From contig JANNBB010000070.1 in the NCBI GenBank assembly GCA_031385005.1, positions 62,001 through 126,000 of the forward strand: a stretch of 64,000 nucleotides of DNA. The letters are read 5' to 3'. Within the stretch, counting starts at the first letter, position 1; every line of letters begins with the position of its first letter. Made by a program: the position numbers and the translations under genes. Below, one piece after another: positions 8,167-17,423 of this stretch. This DNA is from JADKIH01 sp031385005 (GTDB taxonomy: Bacteria > Bacteroidota > Bacteroidia > AKYH767-A > 2013-40CM-41-45). Under the pieces are notes generated by a model. It worked only from the letters and a program-made list of their open reading frames with translations. It did no database searches and was not told where the DNA came from.

Positions 8167-10578
8167 TTATTTCCCTGCTTGAAGAGCTTCCCTAAGTTGA
8201 ACAAATGCTTTTTCCGTTGCTGATTTTATTTCGACCAAATGTTCCTGAATGAGTTCCGGTTTTACCTTTTGGGAATCCCATTTTTCAATTTTGGTTAAAA
8301 GTATCTGAATTTCTTTTAGTCCTACATAACCATAGGAGGGTTTGATCCTGTGAGCTATTCCCCTCAGTTCATCCCATTGTTTTTGAACCAGACTCTGATT
8401 CATTTTCTCCAGGGCCTTCGGTGTCATGTCTAGAAATGTTTCGATTAGTTCAATAAAAAACTTATCATTTCCGCCTGACAACTGTTTGAGATAATCCAGA
8501 TTGATATTGGAGGATGTTACTTGTTTGTTGTTCTTCTGTGTCGTAGTTTCCTTTGCAAGAGCGACATTTTTTTCTTGTACCGATTCCTGTTTGGGTGGAT
8601 AAAAATCGGGTTGAATGGTTTTTGAATAAGCAGGGTTACCCGAAACCTCGGTAACAACATTGCCGCAAAGCTCTGCAATTTTCTTTTTTAGGTTCGCCGG
8701 ATCAAATGGTTTACTAATATAGTCCTGCATGCCCGCTTCCTTGCATTTTTGTTTTTCTATAGCAGATGCATGTGCTGTCATTGCCATAATCGGTATCGAT
8801 CGCTTATTCTCCGGAAATTTTTTTCGAATGATTTCCACCGCTGTATAACCATCCATTTCCGGCATCTGAATATCCATTAAGATAAGATCATACTCATTTG
8901 ATTTTAACATTTCCACAGCTATTAATCCATTTTCTGCTATGTCAATATTCGAATTCCAGTCCGCAAATGTTTTTTTAACAACAAGCTGATTTATACTATT
9001 ATCCTCAGCTACTAAAATTTTTAAATGTGAAATATCAATTTGATCTGATTCGTTCGAAGCTTTTTTTGTGCTTGTTTCCGAGGAAACAGAATAGGTGAGA
9101 GAAAAGGTAAATGTAGTGCCGGATCCCTGTTTGCTCTTTACACTTATTGTTCCATCTTGTAATTCGATCAGGTTTTTTACGATGGTTAAACCTAATCCTG
9201 TTCCACCAAACTTACGTGTGGTGTCACTGCAGGCCTGTGTAAAGCTGTCAAATATGGAGGATAGACTTTTTTCCGGAATTCCAATTCCGCTGTCCTTTAC
9301 ATTAAATGTTATCGTTGTGTTTTTACCATCATTATTGGTTTGTAACATCGACAACCTAACTTCTCCTTTTTCCGTAAATTTAATCGCATTGCTAACTAGA
9401 TTGTTCAGTATTTGACTTAATCGAGTCGGATCTCCTTCTATATACTTAGGAATTCTTGTATCAAGTTCCAGACAAAGTTGAATTGATTTTTCATCTGCTT
9501 TTGCCTGATACAATTCTATTGTTTGATTCGCTAATTCTACAATGTTAAATGTGATTTTCTCAAAACTCATTTTCCCCGCTTCAATCTTCGATACATCCAA
9601 TAAATCGTTGATGATAATCATCAGACTCTCTCCGCAAGAGCTGATTGACTGAAGGTATTTCAATTGCTCCTGATTTACTTTCGAGCTGAGAAGGATTCTC
9701 GTTAAACCTATGATTCCATTCATAGGTGTCCGGATTTCATGACTAATGTTTGCTAAAAACTGTTCCTTTATTTTAACAGTCTCTTCAGCAAGTTGTTTGG
9801 CATGCTTTAATTCTTCTTCTGCCTCAATATGCCTCGTAATGTCTGATGCTATGCCTAAAACACCCGTAATTTCTTTTTTCACATTCAAGATGGGTGAATA
9901 TTGAATCTCGAAAAAAGATTCTTGCCACTTAATAATTCTACTGAATTCCTCTCCTTTTATTGCTCTTTCATAGTCTTGAATTGTCACCGGAACTCCATCA
10001 ATCTCGCGTAAAGATATATTGAGAATCTTCTTTAAATTGACACCAATTTTATTAAGACTTTTCCCTTCAAATAACCGGAATGTCGCATTATCGTCAAGCG
10101 AAAAAATGATGATTGGCGCATTGTCAACCACAACTTGCAATTGTTTTTGAGTTTCTTTTAATTGATTTTCAAGGAGTGCTTGTCTTTCAGTCTGTTTCTT
10201 TTTATTAACCATGTACCGGACAGTCTGTCCAATTCCATCTCCCGATAAGAGGTTTTTGGGGATGTAATCATCTGCCCCAAGCTTCATAGCTTCAACTGCA
10301 ATCTTTTCATCGCCTTGGCTCGTCACAATAATTATCGGTGACATATTTTTCGACTCCCGGATAAATTTCAGCAGTTCCAGTCCTGAACCTCCCGGTAAAT
10401 TATAGTCAAGAAAAATACAGTCATATTCTTTCGAAAATGTAGCTTCCTTGCCACTCTCATGGTCAACTACAAAAAACAGGTCATGATTTATCTTAGAGTC
10501 TTTTAAAGCCCTTTTGATAATCATACGATCTACATCATCATCTTCAACGACAAGAATTTGCAGTTTCCTCTCCAGCAT
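8167..10578 (-). CDS. Hybrid sensor histidine kinase: REC-PAS-HisKA-HATPase-REC-Hpt
   Basis: 803 residues and no membrane segment, so a cytoplasmic sensor. Order of domains: receiver 1 (6-125, Asp58 in FLDYNLPG); a PAS-like domain (about 148-252); HisKA with phospho-accepting His280 in ANISHEIRTPMNG; HATPase with the N box (NNLVSNAIKF), DSGIGIP and FGGTGLGL; receiver 2 (518-640, Asp569 in LMDIQMPEMDG); and a C-terminal Hpt with His743 in AHRIKP. This is a complete multistep phosphorelay in one chain, with an extra N-terminal receiver, so the kinase itself can receive phosphate from another kinase. The neighbouring single-domain regulator is the likely output. The signal sensed is not apparent. 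Confidence 0.95.
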   Translation of the reverse strand: MLERKLQILVVEDDDVDRMIIKRALKDSKINHDLFFVVDHESGKEATFSKEYDCIFLDYNLPGGSGLELLKFIRESKNMSPIIIVTSQGDEKIAVEAMKLGADDYIPKNLLSGDGIGQTVRYMVNKKKQTERQALLENQLKETQKQLQVVVDNAPIIIFSLDDNATFRLFEGKSLNKIGVNLKKILNISLREIDGVPVTIQDYERAIKGEEFSRIIKWQESFFEIQYSPILNVKKEITGVLGIASDITRHIEAEEELKHAKQLAEETVKIKEQFLANISHEIRTPMNGIIGLTRILLSSKVNQEQLKYLQSISSCGESLMIIINDLLDVSKIEAGKMSFEKITFNIVELANQTIELYQAKADEKSIQLCLELDTRIPKYIEGDPTRLSQILNNLVSNAIKFTEKGEVRLSMLQTNNDGKNTTITFNVKDSGIGIPEKSLSSIFDSFTQACSDTTRKFGGTGLGLTIVKNLIELQDGTISVKSKQGSGTTFTFSLTYSVSSETSTKKASNESDQIDISHLKILVAEDNSINQLVVKKTFADWNSNIDIAENGLIAVEMLKSNEYDLILMDIQMPEMDGYTAVEIIRKKFPENKRSIPIMAMTAHASAIEKQKCKEAGMQDYISKPFDPANLKKKIAELCGNVVTEVSGNPAYSKTIQPDFYPPKQESVQEKNVALAKETTTQKNNKQVTSSNINLDYLKQLSGGNDKFFIELIETFLDMTPKALEKMNQSLVQKQWDELRGIAHRIKPSYGYVGLKEIQILLTKIEKWDSQKVKPELIQEHLVEIKSATEKAFVQLREALQAGK

Positions 10579-10691
10579 AACAAATTAGTTTTAACAACTA
10601 TTCATTTACTTGTTAATCCGAATTATGTTTTTGCGAAAAGTCTTCAAACCTTACACCTTCAGTTAAACAAAACCTGAAAAAAGATCAAAAA

Positions 10692-10719
10692 AAAACGACC
10701 GAATTATACCGGTCGTTTT
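10692..10719 (-). terminator. Rho-independent terminator after the TSP3/EF-hand outer-membrane gene
   Basis: A 10-bp perfect stem (AAAACGACCG with CGGTCGTTTT) encloses an 8-nt loop and is flanked by A- and T-runs on both sides, so it could work in either direction. It lies just after the stop of the gene at 10741-12162 and before the histidine kinase start. Confidence 0.85.
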
Positions 10720-10740
10720 CAAAAAAATGCTTTTTAATAT

Positions 10741-12162
10741 TTAACGTTGCGAGAAGAAGAAGTCAATCAACTCAAAAAACTGCGTAACGTTATAGGGTGA
10801 CTGTCTGGACAAATACATATCAATGGCTTCGCTGATTTCTCTTGGAGAAATAATGCCGTTTTTATCGTTATCCAGATTAGTATATACATCAGGAATAGGC
10901 GTTGACTGTTTTTGTTTGCTGGAGTTTTCTTTCAGCCAGGTGTTTTCAGCGCCGGGATTTCGTTTTGTCAGTTTATCAAACCCTTTCAGGTATTCGATAA
11001 CTGCAGGTAATGAAGCAAGTGAGTCTTTGCGGAATTTCTCTTCAATCATTTGTTCGGTGATTGTAACTCCATTTTCATTTACTACTGCATTTGAAGAACT
11101 CTTTAACTCCTGATCACGATAATCAGGGATACCGTCATTGTCTTCATCGTATGGCTTACCATCTGATGTTACCGGATTATTACGCGGTGTTCCGGATGAA
11201 TCATCATCCAAGTCGGTAATACCATCACCATCCGCATCTTCGTAAACAAGAGCCGTAATTTGTGAAGCTTTTTCGCTTTCCTTTGGAGATGACAAGGAGA
11301 ATCGAAGTGAAACAGAAGAGAAAATAAATTTATCGTTTGCTTCATTACCCTTTCTGTTTCCTTTTCCTGCATCGGTCATTCCATCTATATAGTCTGTGCC
11401 TGTCAGGTGTAAAACACTGCTGAAGTGCATGGAAATCCGGTTACTTACATTAAATCGAAAACCTGCTCCAATAGGTACACCCCAAGTACTGGTGCTGTAT
11501 TTTCCGAAGTTATCGAGATTCGCATCTCTCAGATCCGATTCAAATGAATAGTCGCGATAAAGATTGACGGCCTGATCAGAATTGGGCTCCGTTTGAGCGA
11601 TATCTCTGATAGATCCATCATCCCAGTATTGGTATAATTTGCCATTCGCATCTTTAATATCTGTTTTTGAACGGAAGAACATATATTCAAGTCCTGCTGT
11701 AATAAAGGGTACGATTACCTGATCATCGTTTTTCTTACTTAGGAAGTCATAACGCAACATAATTCCTTCGCTAACGATTGATGATTTGAAGTTAGCATTA
11801 CGTTTGATTGTTTTTTCATCACCATAAACCCGGCCTGAAAGAAGAAACAATGCAAAAGAAAGTCTGCTAGCCGATTGTAACTGAACTTCTATTTGAAAAC
11901 CTGAACGGGAAGAAAATGGCTGATTCAGTTTGTTGTAACCAACATCTCCATTAAAATTCATTACCCCTTGCGCAAATGATAAAATCGGGAGAAATATACT
12001 TTTCGCCGGTTTCTTTACTTCAGCAACAGGAGGAACAGCCGGTGTTGAAGGAGTAGCTTCTTGTGCAAAAGAACTTACTGATGAGCACAAAAGTAACAGG
12101 ACAAATAATTGAAAGGTAAAAGCCTGAAAAAATGATTTGACAGCTTGTAGTGTTTGGTTCAT
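10741..12162 (-). CDS. Outer-membrane beta-barrel protein with thrombospondin type 3 and EF-hand calcium motifs
   Basis: About 473 residues. A signal peptide (hydrophobic region ending near SFAQE) is followed by a barrel-like region of about 240 residues (many alternating strands, FRFNVSNRISMHFSS, SLRFSLSS). Then come Asp-rich thrombospondin type 3-like motifs (YEDADGDGITDLDDD and YDEDNDGIPDYRDQE) and, near the end, an EF-hand-like loop (NLDNDKNGIISPREI). These motifs bind calcium in known families. No OmpA peptidoglycan-binding domain is seen. The start is probably the ATG at 12162, 3 nt after the upstream gene's stop; the GTG at 12165 is an alternative. Paired with the upstream gene in one operon and ending in a strong terminator. 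Function unknown beyond the envelope. Confidence 0.82.
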   Translation of the reverse strand: MNQTLQAVKSFFQAFTFQLFVLLLLCSSVSSFAQEATPSTPAVPPVAEVKKPAKSIFLPILSFAQGVMNFNGDVGYNKLNQPFSSRSGFQIEVQLQSASRLSFALFLLSGRVYGDEKTIKRNANFKSSIVSEGIMLRYDFLSKKNDDQVIVPFITAGLEYMFFRSKTDIKDANGKLYQYWDDGSIRDIAQTEPNSDQAVNLYRDYSFESDLRDANLDNFGKYSTSTWGVPIGAGFRFNVSNRISMHFSSVLHLTGTDYIDGMTDAGKGNRKGNEANDKFIFSSVSLRFSLSSPKESEKASQITALVYEDADGDGITDLDDDSSGTPRNNPVTSDGKPYDEDNDGIPDYRDQELKSSSNAVVNENGVTITEQMIEEKFRKDSLASLPAVIEYLKGFDKLTKRNPGAENTWLKENSSKQKQSTPIPDVYTNLDNDKNGIISPREISEAIDMYLSRQSPYNVTQFFELIDFFFSQR

Positions 12163-12165
12163 CAC

Positions 12166-13452
12166 TTATGGATTTATGGTTTTTCTTTTTAATGCATCTC
12201 TTAAGTCAACTCGCATTCCATTGTCGTAAGCGACAACAAATGCGTCAGGAATTTTTTCTTGTGTTTTGCTGCGTAATACCTTTGCTTCACGGTATAAAGC
12301 GCAATTTCCGATGAGGTATTTTTTCCACCCCTGATGATAAGAAAGTTCTACATCGGTATTTATCTGATATTTTGAGTTAAACCAGTTTGAGCTTTTCACA
12401 CTGCTTTTTTTAGTAGCCGATATCTGTACTTTAAATAAAATCCCATTCTTGTTTACGTAATTTCTCTTTTGCTGCTGAACAGGATTGTCTTGAGCAACTT
12501 GCTCTTTTTCGTTTTCTGAACCGGTAGGGTGAGATGTAGTGTTTTCTTGATTCACGTTTTGTTCAGCTACTTTGTTCTCTTGCGGAATATTTTCTGCAGG
12601 AGCGTTAGTTTCAGAGTTAATAGGGTTATTATTTACGTTATTCTCAACAACAGGTTTCTCTTCAGTACTAAAATTATCCTTTATTCTATTTTGATTTCCA
12701 AACAAAAGCACTCCATTTATTACAGGAGGGGGGCCATCTTTTCCGGAGCGAACGAGATAGGAAACTGTGAATTCTTCCTCAGCCGGTAATTGAGCCCAAT
12801 CGAATATGGCAGTATTGTTTTCATACCGGAAATTTGATTGATGTGGCTCTAGTAATTCTGCCGTGTAATCTGCCGGTAACTCGTCAGTAAAACGTGCCCA
12901 TTCTTTTACGTTGTTGGTCTTAATGGTTAGTTCTACACGGTATTCACCATTTTCAGGTGAAACGTTTATCAATTTGCGTGCAACTTCAGGGCTTTTTCCT
13001 GCTCCTGTTCCTACAAAATCGCTGTCAAACTTAATTTCAATAGGAGGAATGGCTTGACGAATAGTTTTCTCATCATCGATGTAAACAAACAAGCCATTGA
13101 TAACTTTGAAACCGCTGATGTTACCTTCTGTTTTTACTTTGTAGGAAATTGTAAAGTCTTCATCCTGCGGAACTGTCGACCAAAGAAACTTTACGTTCTG
13201 TTCTTCAAAAACAAAATCTGCTCCGTGAGATTCTATCTCGAAAGCAGAAAATCCATTCGGTAGGTATTGTTGCAAGCGCGCAGTACCCATAATTTTTGCT
13301 TTATGGACACTGAGTGTCACAGTAAATTCTTCTCCCGGTTTGACAACAGCCGGATAGTTGGCCGTGACTTTCAGTTTTTCGTCGCTTTGCTGGAAAGGAG
13401 AAACGAAGAATAATATTACAGCAGGAATGAATGCTAAAAGGAATTTTACCAT
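12166..13452 (-). CDS. Exported protein with two adhesion-like beta repeats and a SPOR-like C-terminal domain
   Basis: 428 residues. A signal peptide (about 1-18) is followed by two similar Ig-like beta domains (about 26-145 and 160-265) sharing the pattern PEEEFTVSYLVRSG and PQDEDFTISYKVKTEG, so one duplicated unit. An Asn/Glu/Gln-rich linker (about 275-330) leads to a C-terminal module with FKVQISATKK and DAFVVAYDNGMRVD. This resembles the SPOR-like modules of Bacteroidota envelope proteins that contact peptidoglycan. Immediately upstream of, and nearly contiguous with, the barrel/TSP3 gene, so the two products probably work together. Exact family not recognised. Confidence 0.75.
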   Translation of the reverse strand: MVKFLLAFIPAVILFFVSPFQQSDEKLKVTANYPAVVKPGEEFTVTLSVHKAKIMGTARLQQYLPNGFSAFEIESHGADFVFEEQNVKFLWSTVPQDEDFTISYKVKTEGNISGFKVINGLFVYIDDEKTIRQAIPPIEIKFDSDFVGTGAGKSPEVARKLINVSPENGEYRVELTIKTNNVKEWARFTDELPADYTAELLEPHQSNFRYENNTAIFDWAQLPAEEEFTVSYLVRSGKDGPPPVINGVLLFGNQNRIKDNFSTEEKPVVENNVNNNPINSETNAPAENIPQENKVAEQNVNQENTTSHPTGSENEKEQVAQDNPVQQQKRNYVNKNGILFKVQISATKKSSVKSSNWFNSKYQINTDVELSYHQGWKKYLIGNCALYREAKVLRSKTQEKIPDAFVVAYDNGMRVDLRDALKRKTINP

Positions 13453-13553
13453 TGTTTTTTGAATAACTAATTTGGCCTCAATTTATAGAAGCTTTGTCAT
13501 TCATAAATAGGGGTAAAATTTCAGTTATTCAGACGCTATGTTGATAACTGCAA

Positions 13554-14261
13554 TTAAAAATTAGGTTTCAACATGTACTTACTGTAAAATTCATTGATAT
13601 GATTGACGGCATGTTCAGCGTCATCAGCCAAAAAAACCAGGTTAAGATCCTTCTCATCAATCATCTTTTCCGTCACCAGCATCTTCTTAATCCAGTCAAA
13701 CATTCCTTCCCAATATTCACGTCCGGCAAGTACAATAGGGAATTTTCCTATTTTTTTTGTCTGGATCAACGTTAAAGCTTCGAAAAGTTCATCCATCGTT
13801 CCAAATCCTCCGGGAAGTACTACGAAACCTTGTGCATATTTGATAAACATCAGTTTTCTGACAAAGAAATAATCAAAAGTAATCAGTTTGTCCGGATCGA
13901 TATAGGGATTCGAGCTTTGTTCAAATGGTAATTCAATATTTAAGCCGACAGATTTTCCTCCCGCTTCTTTCGCACCCTTATTGGCCGCTTCCATAATTCC
14001 CGGACCACCTCCGGTGATGATTCCATATCCCTCTTTGGTCAGTTTGAAGGCTATGTCTTCTGCCAACTTGTAATATTTATGGTCAGGTTTGGTTCTTGCC
14101 GATCCGAAAATGGATACGCAAGGACCAATCTTGCTTAATTTTTCAAAACCATCTACAAATTCTGACATGATTTTAAAAATTTGCCAGGTGTCATGAGCTT
14201 TTATTTCTTGCCAGTCTTTATCCGAAAATGCTCTGCGGATTTTTAATTCGTCGTAATTCAT
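13554..14261 (-). CDS. LOG-family protein (TIGR00730), nucleotide 5'-monophosphate phosphoribohydrolase type
   Basis: 235 residues. Rossmann-like fold with CVSIFGSART near the N-terminus, the glycine-rich GGGPGIMEAANKGA and the catalytic signature PGGFGTMDELFEALT of the LOG / lysine-decarboxylase-like family. Members hydrolyse cytokinin riboside monophosphates or related nucleotides to free base and ribose 5-phosphate; the physiological substrate in most bacteria is uncertain. Length fits the longer bacterial group. It is a single gene upstream of nothing obviously related, with uvrA behind it on the same strand 58 nt away. Confidence 0.92.
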   Translation of the reverse strand: MNYDELKIRRAFSDKDWQEIKAHDTWQIFKIMSEFVDGFEKLSKIGPCVSIFGSARTKPDHKYYKLAEDIAFKLTKEGYGIITGGGPGIMEAANKGAKEAGGKSVGLNIELPFEQSSNPYIDPDKLITFDYFFVRKLMFIKYAQGFVVLPGGFGTMDELFEALTLIQTKKIGKFPIVLAGREYWEGMFDWIKKMLVTEKMIDEKDLNLVFLADDAEHAVNHINEFYSKYMLKPNF

Positions 14262-14319
14262 GATTGAAAAAATAATTTGTGTAAAAACGGAAATATATAC
14301 TTTTTGGCTTCCCGCAATT

Positions 14320-17193
14320 TTAGTTTAACGATTCCTTTAATTTTTGGTTGCTGTATGGGAATAGATTTTTCATTTCTTTTTTTAAAAATTCCCCTGTTAT
14401 GCTTTCTTTGTTTTTTATAAGTTCTTTCGGTGTACCACTGAAAATTAGTCTTCCTCCTCGAAATCCTCCTTCCGGACCCATATCGATAATGTGATCTGCC
14501 GATTTAATTACATCCATATTGTGTTCAATTATCAATACAGAATTTCCTTTGTCAACCAAACGATTTATTACCTCCAGAAGAATTCTAACATCTTCAAAGT
14601 GCAGTCCTGTTGTGGGCTCATCTAAAATGTAAAAAGTATTTCCTGTATCCCGCTTGGATAATTCAGTAGCTAGTTTGACGCGTTGTGCTTCACCACCACT
14701 CAGTGTCGTGCTTTGTTGACCGAGTGTTATATAGCCGAGCCCAACTTCTTTTAATGTTTGAATTTTATGAAGTATATGTGGCAGATTGGCAAAAAAATCA
14801 ACCGCATTCTCTATGCTGAGATTCAAAATGTCGCTGATAGATTTTCCCCGATAACGGATCTCAAGCGTTTCTCTGTTATATCTTTTTCCTCTGCAGGTCT
14901 CACATTCTACATAAACATCCGGAAGAAAGTTCATTTCAATTACCCGCATTCCACCACCCTGACAAGTTTCGCATCTGCCGCCTTTTACATTGAATGAAAA
15001 TCTTCCCGGCGCATATCCGCGAATGGCTGCTTCAGGAAGTTGAGCAAAAAGCGTCCGTATATCCGTAAAAACTCCTGTGTATGTTGCCGGATTGGATCGC
15101 GGTGTTCTGCCTATAGGCGACTGATCAATTTCAATTACTTTGTCGATATGCTCCAAACCCTTCAGTGACTGATAGGGTAGTGGTTTTTGCAATGCATTGT
15201 AAAAGTGCGTATTCAAAATCGGAAACAGCGTTTCATTGATCAGGGAAGATTTTCCGCTTCCTGATACTCCTGTCACACAAACCAGTTTGCCAAGAGGAAT
15301 TTTAACGGAAACGTTTTTCAGGTTGTGACCTGTTGCTCCTTTTAATTCCAGGTTTTTTCCTGTGCCTTCTCTGTATTTCTTTCTTTCTTCAATTTGAATC
15401 GTTCCATTCAGATAATCGGTTGTCAGACTCCCTTGTTCCATGATTTCATCCGGAGTACCCTGAGCAACTATTTTTCCTCCATGTGTTCCTGCTCCCGGAC
15501 CAAGATCGATGATGTAATCCGCAGCCAGTATGGTTTCTTTGTCGTGTTCGACAACAATTACCGTATTGCCCATATCCCGTAAATCTTGCAAAGAACGTAT
15601 CAGTCTTACATTGTCACGTTGGTGAAGTCCGATACTGGGCTCATCAAGAATATACAAAACTCCCACCAATTGTGAACCGATTTGAGTGGCCAGCCGTATT
15701 CGCTGCGACTCACCGCCGCTTAACGACCTGGAATTCCTATTCAAAGTTAAATAGTCAAGTCCCACATCCAGCAAAAACTTAATTCGCTTTCGGATTTCTT
15801 TGATGACTTCTTGTCCAATTTTTATTTGTCTGGCAGATAATTTTTTCTCGATATTCTTAAACCAATCTGAAAGTTGAATGATATCCATTCCTGCCAGATC
15901 TGCAATGCTTTTTTCATACAAATGAAAATACAAGGCCTCTTTTTTTAATCGAGAACCGTTGCATTCAGGACAAGTTACATGCTGCATAAAGCTCTGTATC
16001 CATCTGCGCATGGAGGTGGAGGCCTGTTCATTATCCTGATTGATGATAAAACTAATGATCCCTTCAAAAGTTACGGGCTGATTGTATCCGCTTCCGGATT
16101 GGTAGTCCATGGCAACATTTAACAAATCATCGGAACCATACAAAATGATGTTCAAAGATTCTTCCGGTATATCTTCAATCGGCATGGTCAGATTGAAATT
16201 GTATTTTCTTCCAAGCGCAATGAGTTGTTTGAAGATCCAGTTATCTTTTTGCGGACCAAGAGGAATTATTCCTCCAACCTTAATATTTTTTTTAGAATCA
16301 GGAATGATACTCTTGATATCGATTTCTGAAATCACTCCTAACCCATTGCATCGTTTGCAAGCTCCATAAGGTGAATTAAACGAAAAGGTATTCGGTTGCG
16401 GTTCGTCATAAGATATTCCCGAAGTAGGACACATCAAATGACGACTGTAATAATTTTCTTTTTCTTTCCCGTTTTCAATAATCAAGATGGTTCCTTTGCC
16501 GAGTTTCATAGCCAGAGTGAGGGATTCAACCATTCGTTGACGGCTTTCAATAGAAACTTCAATCCGGTCGATCAACAATTCAATGTCATGTGTTTTATAT
16601 CTGTCAACCTGTAATCCTTTTTTCAATTCTACTATTTTTCCATCAGCCCTTACACGCAAATATCCCTGCAGAAGCAACTGTTCAAATAGCTCACGGTAGT
16701 GTCCTTTGCGGGCTTTGACGAGGGGAGCAAGCAATAAAATTTTTTTTCCTTCAAATTTTTTAAGAATCAAGTCGATGATTTGATCATCACTCAACTTAAT
16801 CATCTTTTCACCGGTAACATAAGAAACTGCATCGGCAGTACGGGCATAAAGCAGACGAAGGAAATCATAGATTTCCGTTGTTGTTCCTACAGTAGATCGG
16901 GGATTCAGGTTGGTGGTTTTTTGCTCGATGGATATGACAGGGGATAGTCCATTTATCTTATCAACATCAGGCCTCTCCAGATTGCCCAGAAATTGTCTCG
17001 CATAGGCAGAAAAACTTTCTAAATACCTACGTTGTCCCTCAGCATAAATAGTATCGAATGCGAGGGACGATTTTCCGCTCCCACTCAGTCCGGTAATGAC
17101 AATTAATTTGTTTCGCGGAAATGTTAAATCTATATTTTTCAGATTATGAACACGCGCACCAAAAATTTCAAGTACTTCTTTTTCCTCTGTCAT
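14320..17193 (-). CDS. uvrA: UvrABC system protein A, DNA damage recognition ATPase
   Basis: 957 residues, the usual length. First Walker A GLSGSGKSSLAFDT, the UvrB-binding region, an internal zinc module (CPTSGISYDEP and CKRCNG), ABC signature LSGGESQRIRLATQ, Walker B LYILDEPSIGLHQ, second Walker A GVSGSGKSSLINETL, the conserved GRTPRSNPATYTGVF, C-terminal zinc finger (CETCQGGG and CETCRGKRYN), second signature LSGGEAQRVKLATEL and Walker B FYILDEPTTGLHFED. UvrA dimers find bulky lesions and load UvrB for nucleotide excision repair. Translated from the ATG at 17193, shortly behind a perfect -7 element. Nothing is missing. Confidence 0.98.
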   Translation of the reverse strand: MTEEKEVLEIFGARVHNLKNIDLTFPRNKLIVITGLSGSGKSSLAFDTIYAEGQRRYLESFSAYARQFLGNLERPDVDKINGLSPVISIEQKTTNLNPRSTVGTTTEIYDFLRLLYARTADAVSYVTGEKMIKLSDDQIIDLILKKFEGKKILLLAPLVKARKGHYRELFEQLLLQGYLRVRADGKIVELKKGLQVDRYKTHDIELLIDRIEVSIESRQRMVESLTLAMKLGKGTILIIENGKEKENYYSRHLMCPTSGISYDEPQPNTFSFNSPYGACKRCNGLGVISEIDIKSIIPDSKKNIKVGGIIPLGPQKDNWIFKQLIALGRKYNFNLTMPIEDIPEESLNIILYGSDDLLNVAMDYQSGSGYNQPVTFEGIISFIINQDNEQASTSMRRWIQSFMQHVTCPECNGSRLKKEALYFHLYEKSIADLAGMDIIQLSDWFKNIEKKLSARQIKIGQEVIKEIRKRIKFLLDVGLDYLTLNRNSRSLSGGESQRIRLATQIGSQLVGVLYILDEPSIGLHQRDNVRLIRSLQDLRDMGNTVIVVEHDKETILAADYIIDLGPGAGTHGGKIVAQGTPDEIMEQGSLTTDYLNGTIQIEERKKYREGTGKNLELKGATGHNLKNVSVKIPLGKLVCVTGVSGSGKSSLINETLFPILNTHFYNALQKPLPYQSLKGLEHIDKVIEIDQSPIGRTPRSNPATYTGVFTDIRTLFAQLPEAAIRGYAPGRFSFNVKGGRCETCQGGGMRVIEMNFLPDVYVECETCRGKRYNRETLEIRYRGKSISDILNLSIENAVDFFANLPHILHKIQTLKEVGLGYITLGQQSTTLSGGEAQRVKLATELSKRDTGNTFYILDEPTTGLHFEDVRILLEVINRLVDKGNSVLIIEHNMDVIKSADHIIDMGPEGGFRGGRLIFSGTPKELIKNKESITGEFLKKEMKNLFPYSNQKLKESLN

Positions 17194-17215
17194 TATTTTT
17201 AAAAAATCGAGCCTG

Positions 17216-17223
17216 CAAAGGTA
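17216..17223 (-). promoter_or_regulatory. Bacteroidota -7 element of uvrA
   Basis: Minus-strand TACCTTTG, an exact TAnnTTTG match, 22 nt before the uvrA ATG. No SOS-type LexA palindrome was recognised next to it. Confidence 0.55.
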
Positions 17224-17423
17224 GACAAAAGGAGGGAAGAAAAACAGGAAAGGGCGAACGAATGCAGTCTTTAAGAATAATTTCTAAGATTAAAAGGACC
17301 CTGAAATTCAATCAGATTGCATTTTGTTGGAACTCCAGTCGTTATTTTCCAAACAAAGATATTTCGAACAAATAATTCATTGCTTTCTTCGTTCCTCTCA
17401 GATAATATTATTTCTTTGCATTT

